A stretch of DNA of 64,000 bases from positions 2,046,001-2,110,000 of the forward strand of contig NZ_BAAAXV010000009.1 of NCBI RefSeq assembly GCF_039535785.1. Direction: 5' to 3'. The position numbers and the translations under genes were made by a program. The DNA comes from Nonomuraea helvata (GTDB taxonomy: Bacteria; Actinomycetota; Actinomycetes; Streptosporangiales; Streptosporangiaceae). Of this stretch, positions 51,801 through 58,186 are shown piece by piece. Position 1 is the first letter of the stretch, and the number at the start of each line of letters is the position of its first letter. The notes under the pieces are model-generated. The model was not told the origin of the DNA and did not search any database. It saw only the letters and a list, made by a program, of their open reading frames with translations.

Positions 51801-52271
51801 GACCGTGTCTGGACCAAACGCGTCACCGATGTCCGCAACTGGTTCGTGTTCTCGGCTTCCGAACGCAACCGCTTCGACGATTCGGAACACGAGACGTACT
51901 CCGACAGCAGTGGCAAGTCCGGCGGGCAGAAGGAGAAGCTCGCCTACACCATCCTGGCGGCCTCACTGGCCTACCAGTTCAAACTCGAATGGGGCGTCAC
52001 CCGGTCCAAGACCTTCCGGTTCGCGGTGATCGACGAGGCATTCGGCCGCGGCTCGGACGAGTCGACCCGGTTCGCTCTCAAGCTGTTTCGCAGCCTCGGA
52101 CTGCAGCTCATGATCGTCACACCGCTGCAGAAGATCCACATCATCGAGCCGTTCGTATCGGCCGTCGGCTACGTCGACAATGTCAACGGCCAGTACTCCC
52201 GGCTGCAGACACTCACCATCGAGGAGTACAAGGCCCGCCAGATCGCTCACGCAGCGGGCCTGCGCCCATGA
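48894..52271 (+). CDS. jetC: Wadjet SMC-like ATPase JetC
   Basis: 1125 residues from a GTG overlapping the jetB stop. Walker A is at residues 53-61 (GDIGSGKST) after the SbcC/MukB-like start RLSRLELYNWGTFHDKVWTF. Two long coiled-coil arms (about 300-480 and 690-900) surround a hinge region. The C-terminal ATPase half has the signature SGGQKEKLAYTIL and Walker B FAVIDEAFGRGSDES. The head, hinge and arms are complete with no frameshift. JetC drives loop extrusion on target DNA. Confidence 0.96.
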   Translation: MTEALFSSVELSGDEEKSLAGYRLSRLELYNWGTFHDKVWTFRIDGRNGLLTGDIGSGKSTIVDAVTTLLLPAQRIAYNKAAGAETRERSLRSYVLGFHKSQRNEETGTSQPVALRGADSFSVIVGVFANEGYEATVSLAQVFWMKDANQPERFYAIVDRDLSVAADFADFGTDIAALKRRLRGVGARTYDAFPEYGRDFRRRLGIESEQAMELFHQTVSMKSVSDLNEFVRDHMLEPFEAAVWTAKLIAHFDDLTRAHDAVKRAEEQLAALTPLLAECERYEALRTEVRGMEGQRVALRYFFADRKARLLRQRIDQLGERLSDRQREKQELADRIRGLKRRLDSLVAERDGKGGARIGELEKLIDEAERNRDDRAGRARVFADRLIRVGLAPVETTQQFAARLREITVMAEATEKKRAELQTSLEELGLKRRRLAERAEELGKEILSLRSRKNNLPRKSLELRAWLCRELDVRESDLPFAGELIRVRPEEDRWEGAAERLLRPFALSMLVAEDLYTEVSDWINEHHLGTRIVYYRVPAALPAWSPDSRENGPALAAKLEIKDSEFYPWLERELAVRAGHLCAETMTEFRRAAYAVTTAGQIKGGRGRHEKNDTTRIDDRSQYVLGWTNEQKIDALLRQAATVQEQQNTLSTRHGLLQGEHDTCLDHMKVLAQLAETIDFSELDWHSQVNLVEDLAAELAKLRQASSELERLTSEIDAVNGDLEQAQLDQEACLKNIGGLESQLKTATEEVGKSVRILAEPAAAGAVTHYGDLEKAFPGTGDPADCDPAQAEAGAGLSEKIDRRLKSQNSLAGKIATQMASFRGKYPNETTDFDDSVHSAPGYRELHDRLVGDDLPRFREQFKTYLNTNTINDIAGFSSKLSQQADLIRQRVGVINDSLLAVEYNPGRYIRLQAEPSPNTDVRDFQAQLRECTAGTLSGNASDQYSEEKFLQVSRLIERFRGRDGLTSEDRVWTKRVTDVRNWFVFSASERNRFDDSEHETYSDSSGKSGGQKEKLAYTILAASLAYQFKLEWGVTRSKTFRFAVIDEAFGRGSDESTRFALKLFRSLGLQLMIVTPLQKIHIIEPFVSAVGYVDNVNGQYSRLQTLTIEEYKARQIAHAAGLRP

Positions 52272-53431
52272 CCTGGACGACGCCGGACGATGTCCGGGCC
52301 TTGCTCACGAGGCGCTGGTCGTCAGGCAGATACCTGACCTGGCTCGCCACAGGAGAACCCTGGCAGCCGATCGACGTGCCGATCCGCGGACCCCGCCCGA
52401 GCGAGCTGGCGGCTCGGTTCGAGGAGGTCCGCACCTGGGTCGCCCAATGGGAGAAGCAGACCCGGCTGCGCGTGGAGTACAAACCGATCGGCGGCCGGAC
52501 CATCGGCGCGAACACCATCCCCGCCCGCGCCTGGATCGACGACCAGGAAACCCTCTGGGCCCTGCTCAAGACCACCGGTGACGTCCGCACCTTCCGTGTC
52601 CTCCAGGCCGACTCGGCTGGATCACCTCAGATCGCCGCCTGGATGGCCGCCAACCCCATGAAGGTGCTGGCTCTCGCCGACACCTGGCAATCGATCGTGG
52701 CGACCGTCCACTGGATCGATCAGCATGCTCGCCAAGGCCTGTATCTGCGGCACATCGACGTACCTGGCGTCGACACCAAGTTCATCGAACGCCACAAGGG
52801 GGTGTTGACCGCGCTCCTCGACGCTCAACTCGACCCGACGCGCGTCCGCGACGATCTGCCACGTTCCGACTTCGAAGGACGGTACGGCTTCCGCAAGAAG
52901 CCCCAGCAGGTCCGCTTCCGTCTGTTGGACGACGCGCATCTGGCTGGTTTCACCGACCTGACCGTGCGTACCGAGGAGTTCACCTCTCGACCCGCCCCGG
53001 TGACCACCGTGTACGTCGTCGAGAACGAAACCAGCTATCTGGCCTTCCCCGCCGTGCCTGGTGGCATGGTCATCTTCGGCAGTGGTTACTCAGTCGGCGT
53101 GCTGGAATCACTTCCGTGGCTGGCCAACACCGAACTGATCTACTGGGGAGACATCGATACCCACGGTTTCGCCATCCTCGACAGGCTCCGAAGCCGGTAC
53201 CCGCACGTCGTCTCCATGTTGATGGACCGGGACACCCTCCTGGACCACCAAGCGCACTGGGCCCAGGAACCCAGCCAGGTCACCCAGCCCCTTGCCCACC
53301 TGACGGCGGCCGAGGCGGGCCTGTGGCACGAGCTGCGCGCTCACAGCCACGGGCCCTCGATCCGCCTTGAACAGGAACGCATCCGCTTCTCCGCGATCAC
53401 TGAAAAGATCCAAGCAATGAATACGCCGTGA
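52268..53431 (+). CDS. jetD: Wadjet nuclease JetD (DUF3322 + DUF2220)
   Basis: 387 residues from an ATG overlapping the jetC stop (ATGA). The N-terminal DUF3322 part (about 1-190: TPDDVRALLTRRWSSGRYL) precedes a DUF2220 Toprim-like domain, with VYVVENETSYLAFP for the Toprim Glu and LIYWGDIDTHGFAILDRLRS for the DxD. JetD is the topoisomerase VI-like subunit that cuts DNA. All four subunits are present, so this is a complete type I-like Wadjet system. Confidence 0.95.
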   Translation: MTWTTPDDVRALLTRRWSSGRYLTWLATGEPWQPIDVPIRGPRPSELAARFEEVRTWVAQWEKQTRLRVEYKPIGGRTIGANTIPARAWIDDQETLWALLKTTGDVRTFRVLQADSAGSPQIAAWMAANPMKVLALADTWQSIVATVHWIDQHARQGLYLRHIDVPGVDTKFIERHKGVLTALLDAQLDPTRVRDDLPRSDFEGRYGFRKKPQQVRFRLLDDAHLAGFTDLTVRTEEFTSRPAPVTTVYVVENETSYLAFPAVPGGMVIFGSGYSVGVLESLPWLANTELIYWGDIDTHGFAILDRLRSRYPHVVSMLMDRDTLLDHQAHWAQEPSQVTQPLAHLTAAEAGLWHELRAHSHGPSIRLEQERIRFSAITEKIQAMNTP

Positions 53432-53544
53432 CGACCCGCGCGACCCCAAGCTGCTGGGTATGAAGAGTGCTCCAATGGATTCGGCGTCGCAACATGCCCG
53501 AACCGATAAGGATGAGCGGCAGGAGCGCGCAGCGAGTGCGGGTG

Positions 53545-53961
53545 TCAGTGATGTGGGGGATACAGGCGCTCCAGCCGGTCGGCGTGGACGGCGTATATGA
53601 AGGGGCCAGGAGTGTTGGAGGCGGCGAAGACGGCCTGCTGGTTGATGATGAAGCGTTCGGCGTAGGCCGCAGATGTCAGATCGCCGCGGGTGATGACGAA
53701 ACAGCGGGCCTGATGCTCGATGACGGCGGCGATCTCTGCTTGCCGGTAGCGGATGCGTTTGTCCTTCATGAGCACGGCCCAGCCGAGTTTGGCGCTGTCT
53801 TCGATCCAGCGGGTGTCTTCGATGGTCTCGTCTTGGGGGACGCCGTAGTGTTCGGCGAGGGTGATCAGGTCCCATCCGGCTTCGCGGAGCAGTTTGGGTA
53901 CGGCGACGCGGCCGAGGCTGCGATCGATGAAGAATTTACGCGGCTGTTCGGGTGGCGACAC
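53545..53961 (-). CDS. vapC: VapC45-like PIN-domain toxin
   Basis: 138 residues, the same length I recall for M. tuberculosis VapC45. PIN-like acidic residues are in KFFIDRSLGRVAVPKLLREA, VPQDETIEDTRWIED and MKDKRIRY. The protein would be an RNase held inactive by its antitoxin. The GTG start lies inside the end of the antitoxin gene (26-base overlap), so translation is coupled. It faces jetD tail to tail with a gap of 113 bases. Confidence 0.82.
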   Translation of the reverse strand: MSPPEQPRKFFIDRSLGRVAVPKLLREAGWDLITLAEHYGVPQDETIEDTRWIEDSAKLGWAVLMKDKRIRYRQAEIAAVIEHQARCFVITRGDLTSAAYAERFIINQQAVFAASNTPGPFIYAVHADRLERLYPPHH

Positions 53962-54637
53962 GCAGGACGTCCTCGATCTCGTCGCGGGTGAGTCCGTACT
54001 CCTCTGCTACGACGTCGACGGGTTCACCGGCTCGAAACAGATCGATCACGTCTTCGAGCTTGGCGCCGCCGTGAGCGAACCGGGGCCGGCCGAAGGCGTG
54101 GTCGGCGTCGACCGTGACCTTGGCGACGCGGTATTGCGGGAGAGCGATCACCTGGGCGTAGCCATCGTGGGCGAAGTCCACCCGGCGCAGGTAGCTCTCC
54201 ACGACCTCGGTGAAGACTCGCTGGTTGTTGCGGACGACGACCAGTTCGCGCGCCGAGTCGTCGCCGACGTTCTCGGCGTAATCGTAGAGGACTTCGGCGC
54301 CGTCGGTGAAGAGCCGGCGGCTGGCCAGGGCATGTTCCAGGCCGAGTTCGCGCTGGAGTGCGTCGATCGCCGGGCGGATGCGCTGGAGTGGCACGCCTGC
54401 CTGCCGGAACGCGGCCAGAGCGTATCCCTCGGCCAGTCCGATGAAAGGCACCGAGGCCTCGTTCGGCCGTCCCGCTCGGACGGCAGTGATGACCGGCTTG
54501 GCGTGAACGGCCCGGCCGTCACGTTGGCGGCGCCGGTAGCCGAAGGCCCAGGTGGTGAAGGTGGAGGCGGGGATCGAGAGGTAGCCGGCCGCTTCGGCGA
54601 TGCCGTACAACGGTGTGGCGAACCGATCGATGGCCAT
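53936..54637 (-). CDS. vapB: VapB45-like antitoxin (MerR-like HTH + DUF433)
   Basis: 233 residues from ATG 54637, which has AGGAGG five bases upstream; VapB45 is about 239. An N-terminal HTH (YGIAEAAGYLSIPASTFTTW) is followed by a middle domain, and a C-terminal DUF433 antitoxin domain (FAHGGAKLEDVIDLFRAGEP then VDVVAEEYGLTRDEIEDVLR) probably binds the toxin. Such antitoxins usually repress their own operon. The pair could stabilise the mobile region. Confidence 0.85.
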   Translation of the reverse strand: MAIDRFATPLYGIAEAAGYLSIPASTFTTWAFGYRRRQRDGRAVHAKPVITAVRAGRPNEASVPFIGLAEGYALAAFRQAGVPLQRIRPAIDALQRELGLEHALASRRLFTDGAEVLYDYAENVGDDSARELVVVRNNQRVFTEVVESYLRRVDFAHDGYAQVIALPQYRVAKVTVDADHAFGRPRFAHGGAKLEDVIDLFRAGEPVDVVAEEYGLTRDEIEDVLRVATRTAA

Positions 54638-55025
54638 GCCCACCTCCTGGGTCCACGTCGTTGAGCCCCTCTATCATGCATCATCACGGCGCCTTAGGCG
54701 CCCGGAATCTGCGCCGATGAAGTGGACGGACGTTTATTGAAGCGGCTCGTGCACACGCCGCGATCATAGCCCCGGGAAAGAGGTATCTGGCGTGATTCGG
54801 ATGCCTGAGGGTCCGGTATCGGGCTGGTGCCGGGTCCTGCTCCCTGCCAGCTCATGGCCATCAACAGGGGGTTGACTGCATAAATGACATTTCATGTGAT
54901 TTGGTCATTTATGCCTTCTGTACATATGGCGGCAAGGCTATATGAGTGGGATTTCTTGTGTGCGCTGAGGTGTGTTGGTTCATTCTGGGCGAGTGCCTTC
55001 AAATCCGACGAGGTCGGGGAGAGCC
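54638..55025. other. 388-bp AT-richer promoter region of toxin-antitoxin and recombinase genes
   Basis: It separates divergent genes and is noticeably lower in GC than its surroundings, especially 54870-54970. It contains one clear inverted repeat (separate entry). No gene is convincing here. Confidence 0.5.
54881..54911. promoter_or_regulatory. Inverted repeat in the recombinase upstream region
   Basis: TAAATGAC (54881-54888) and GTCATTTA (54904-54911) are perfect 8-base inverted copies 15 bases apart in AT-rich DNA, about 115 bases before the recombinase start. This could be an operator for the recombinase gene or a recombination accessory site. Confidence 0.45.
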
Positions 55026-56441
55026 ATGACGCTGCCGGGTACACGTGGGGACGGACTGCTGGCGTGGGTTGAGCGGTCGCGGAACCGGCCTGCGCCGCGG
55101 CGCGGGGGTGCGTTGCGGTTCGCCTTCTACGGCCGGGTGTCGACGGAGGATCATCAGGATCCGGTGACGTCGCGGGCACGGCAGCGGGCTCAGGCCGAGG
55201 CGCTGGTGGCGGGGTCCGGCCGGATCGTGGCGGAGTTCTTCGACGTGGGGGAGAGCCGGGTACTGCCCTGGTCACGGCGGACGCAGGCGGCTGCGCTGGT
55301 ACTGGCGATGGCCGATCCGGATCGGGCCTTCGACGCGATCGTGGTGGGCGAGTACGAGCGCGCGTTCTACGGTAATCAGTTCAGCCTGATGGCCCCGTTG
55401 TTCGAACACTACGGCGTGCAGTTGTGGCTGCCGGAAGCCGGTGGCCGGGTCGATTTCCAGGCCGAAGGCCATGAGCGGTTGATGGCCGAGCTGGGAATGC
55501 AGTCGAAACGGGAGATCACCCGGACGCGGATCCGGGTACGGACGGCGATGGCCGCGCAGGTGAGCGTGCAGGGCCGGTATCTGGGCGGGCGGCCGCCGTA
55601 CGGGTATCGGCTGGTGGACGCGGGACCGCATCCCAACCGGGCGCACGCGGCGTGGGGCCGCCGCGCGCATCGGCTGGAGCCGGATCCGGCGACCGCTGAG
55701 ATCGTGAAGTGGATGTTCGGCCGGCGACTGGCTGGCCATAGCCTGGCGCGGATCACTCGTGCCCTGAACGACATGGACATCCCCTGCCCGTCGGCGGCGG
55801 ACCCGCAGCGCAATGCGCATCGGAGTGCCGCGCGGTGGACGCTGACCACGGTCCGCGCGATCCTGGCCAATCCCCGCTACACCGGTCATGAAGTGTGGAA
55901 CCGGCAGCCGTCGGCGTACGACCTGATCGACACGTCGAACACCGGCCTGGGTCATCGCCAGATTCAGCGGTGGAGTCTGCCTGAGGACTGGGTCATCTCT
56001 GAGCGGCCCGCGCACGAGGCCCTGGTCAGCCAGAGCGACTTCGTCGCCGTCCAGGGCATCCGTGCCCCCTCCGGCCGTTCCAATCGCACGTACCGCTTGG
56101 CCGGGCTGCTGCGCTGCGGCTCCTGCCACCGGCGGCTGGAGTCCTGCTGGTCCGGTAATCGGGCCGCCTACCGCTGCCGGCACGGCCACACCAGCGCCTC
56201 CCACGCCGATCCCCAGCGGCCCAAGAACCTGTACGTGGGTGAGGACCACCTCATGGCCCGTCTGCCAGCTCTCTATCTGCTCCTGACCGGGGAGCCGGTT
56301 GGCCGGGCGCCCGGAGTCGAAGAGATCATCGGCTATCTGCGTGCCCGGCACATTGACCTGGTCTACGACCGGGTGCGTGGTGCTCTGCGGGCGGACGTGT
56401 CTGGAGCAACGCCGGTTGTTGTGGACCGCCAGGCAGGCTGA
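55026..56441 (+). CDS. Large serine recombinase (site-specific integrase)
   Basis: 471 residues from ATG 55026. The resolvase catalytic domain begins RFAFYGRVSTEDHQDP (nucleophile Ser in RVSTE) with GEYERAFYGNQF and KREITRTRIRVR. The recombinase domain has GGRPPYGYRLVD and LTTVRAILANPRYTGHEVWN. A zinc ribbon is in LLRCGSCHRRLESCWSG then YRCRHGH. The long C-terminal coiled coil of many integrases is short or absent. The candidate attachment repeat lies 115 bases past the stop, which supports it being the integrase of this region. Confidence 0.92.
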   Translation: MTLPGTRGDGLLAWVERSRNRPAPRRGGALRFAFYGRVSTEDHQDPVTSRARQRAQAEALVAGSGRIVAEFFDVGESRVLPWSRRTQAAALVLAMADPDRAFDAIVVGEYERAFYGNQFSLMAPLFEHYGVQLWLPEAGGRVDFQAEGHERLMAELGMQSKREITRTRIRVRTAMAAQVSVQGRYLGGRPPYGYRLVDAGPHPNRAHAAWGRRAHRLEPDPATAEIVKWMFGRRLAGHSLARITRALNDMDIPCPSAADPQRNAHRSAARWTLTTVRAILANPRYTGHEVWNRQPSAYDLIDTSNTGLGHRQIQRWSLPEDWVISERPAHEALVSQSDFVAVQGIRAPSGRSNRTYRLAGLLRCGSCHRRLESCWSGNRAAYRCRHGHTSASHADPQRPKNLYVGEDHLMARLPALYLLLTGEPVGRAPGVEEIIGYLRARHIDLVYDRVRGALRADVSGATPVVVDRQAG

Positions 56442-56555
56442 GTCGGCACAGGACCGGAAGGAGGTAGCGCCTGCAAACGAAATCACCCGAGCTCAGCAGA
56501 AGCCGATCCCGGGTGACCGATCGTCATGTCCGGAATCATCCAGACATATACAACT

Positions 56556-56575
56556 TACGTGTCCGAGGGGGGACT
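56556..56575. repeat. Direct repeat, right copy (candidate attachment site)
   Basis: Identical to 45854-45873. In reverse complement the flanking bases read GGGAGTTCAAGTCCCCCCTC, still like a tRNA T-arm, but the rest of a tRNA is absent. The spacing between the copies is 10.7 kb. Confidence 0.65.
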
Positions 56576-56999
56576 TGAACTCCCAGGATCATGGGGGCAC
56601 TGGGGTACATGTGCGGGCATCCGCACCCATCTTGAGCTGCCCGTACGCCGTTTTCTGATCTTCGCTGGGGCATCCAGGAACATCCGGGAACATGGGCGGC
56701 GGTATCAGCCGAAGTATCACGCGGAGGATCGGACGCGGGCACCTCCTGGCACAGGTTGTGGCACCTGCAACCCGCGACGAGGGCGAGGACGGCAAAGCGA
56801 TTCAGAGTCGCTGCCTGAACGAGGTCTCGGTCACGCGCCCGCGCGGCAGACGTGTCCGTGAAGTCCGGAACCCGCCCAGTCTCACGAGACGACCCCGCTG
56901 GCCCGCCAACCCAGCGGCAGTAAGGCGGCCGGGGGCCGGTGACTCAAACACCGGGCCCCGGCCTAGACCCAGCCACCTGACCAAACCAGGAGCCAGGCC
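56576..56999. other. 424-bp leader region before the transfer operon
   Basis: No gene is supported. It starts at the repeat and ends with CCAGGAG before the DUF2637 gene. The transfer operon promoter should be here, together with the hairpin listed separately. Confidence 0.5.
56927..56963 (+). promoter_or_regulatory. Strong hairpin in the transfer-operon leader
   Basis: A 15-bp stem with one mismatch (56927-56941 with 56949-56963) and loop ACTCAAA lies 36 bases before the ATG at 57000. It could terminate upstream transcription or control translation of the transfer genes. Confidence 0.6.
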
Positions 57000-57887
57000 A
57001 TGAGCCACCACCCTTCCACACCCGTGATCGTCGGGGAAGCGAATCCTGCCGACGAGGTCCAGCCGAAGCGCACCGGGCGCTTCTTCCCCAACCCTTTCCG
57101 CCACCGCCGCAGGGAGGCCGTGCCGGTCGCCGAGTGGCGCGTGGACGCTGGTGCGGGCCGACTCGGAGACCGGGTCATTCTCGGCTTCGCGGTGGCTGTC
57201 CTGCTGGCCGTCGCCGCAGCTGCGGCGTACGTCTCGTACCACCACTTCTACGGTCTGGCCATCGCCCTTGGCGAGCGGCACGACATGGCCATCCTCTACC
57301 CGGCGATGTCCGATGGCGTGATCGTCATGGCGTCGCTGGTGATGGTCTACTGCTCGCGCCGCCGGATCGGTGTGCCGGTCCTGGCGTGGGTCGCGCTGGC
57401 CCTGGGAGGGGCGGTGACGCTGGCGGCGAACGTGGCGCACGGCTGGTCCGGCGGGCTCGGATCGCGCCTGGTCAGCGCCCTGGCGCCGCTGGCGTTCGCA
57501 GGCGCGTACGAGCTGCTGATGTGGATCGTCCGCAACACCCGCCGGCCGTCGGTCGAGACTCCGGTCGAGGAGCACGTGTGCCAGCCCGTCGAGACCGTTG
57601 TCGAGGTGGAGCGCGAGGTGCTGGTGCTGCCCACCGACCGGTACGAGGCGGCGCGGCTGTCCTACCTTGACAGCCTCAGCGAGGGCAAGCAGCGCATCGG
57701 CCGCCGCCCTCTGATGAACCGGTGGGGGCTGGAACAGCGCGAGGCCGAGGACATCATCGCCGAGGTGGACAAGGAGCGTGCGCAGGCGCCCGAAGCCAAG
57801 GAGGTCGAGGCGCCGGGCTCCGAGGTAGCTCCGCCATCGCTGAGCGGCGTGCAGCCGACCGGCACGAGCCAGGCGGAGGCGGCGTGA
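57000..57887 (+). CDS. DUF2637-type membrane protein of the transfer operon
   Basis: 295 residues, with CCAGGAG before the ATG. A cytoplasmic start of about 55 residues precedes four membrane segments (DRVILGFAVAVLLAVAAAAA, MAILYPAMSDGVIVMASLVM, WVALALGGAVTLAANVAHG, ALAPLAFAGAYELLMWIV). A long charged tail then contains an HTH-like part (LMNRWGLEQREAEDIIAEVD). DUF2637 proteins accompany TraB/FtsK genes in actinobacterial integrative elements and are suspected to be spread or mating-channel proteins. Confidence 0.82.
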   Translation: MSHHPSTPVIVGEANPADEVQPKRTGRFFPNPFRHRRREAVPVAEWRVDAGAGRLGDRVILGFAVAVLLAVAAAAAYVSYHHFYGLAIALGERHDMAILYPAMSDGVIVMASLVMVYCSRRRIGVPVLAWVALALGGAVTLAANVAHGWSGGLGSRLVSALAPLAFAGAYELLMWIVRNTRRPSVETPVEEHVCQPVETVVEVEREVLVLPTDRYEAARLSYLDSLSEGKQRIGRRPLMNRWGLEQREAEDIIAEVDKERAQAPEAKEVEAPGSEVAPPSLSGVQPTGTSQAEAA

Positions 57888-58186
57888 TGACAAGCTTCCT
57901 GATTCCCGCCATGGGCGTGTTCGTGTTCCTGCTGTGCGTCACGCGAGAGGCGGACGCGGACGCCCGGAGTGCCGGGCAGATGTGGGCGGCCATGCGGCGC
58001 GCCGGATGGGGGCGCACGGCTTTCACGGCGGTGCGTGTCGCCGTGGTGGTCGTGCTGCTCATCCTGGCCGATCTGTGCCGCCTTGTCGGGCACGCGGTGG
58101 CTGGGACGCGAGTCGTCGTCGAGGCGCTCGCTGTGCACGCCGAGATCCTCGGCTCGCTGGTCACGCGGACGGAGGTGCGGGCATGA
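57887..58186 (+). CDS. Small membrane protein of the transfer operon
   Basis: 99 residues from ATG 57887, overlapping the DUF2637 stop by one base. One hydrophobic segment is at the very N-terminus (FLIPAMGVFVFLLCV) and a second at about 45-66 (AVRVAVVVVLLILADLCRLV). No named family is recognised; Spd-type small membrane proteins occupy this place in related elements. The ATG of the next gene overlaps its stop. Confidence 0.75.
   Translation: MTSFLIPAMGVFVFLLCVTREADADARSAGQMWAAMRRAGWGRTAFTAVRVAVVVVLLILADLCRLVGHAVAGTRVVVEALAVHAEILGSLVTRTEVRA

Noticed and set aside
56540..56640. Possible tRNA gene on the minus strand at the right repeat
   Set aside because: Only the acceptor/T-arm-like end is present; the T-stem is imperfect and no anticodon arm, D-arm or matching 5' acceptor strand can be found upstream.
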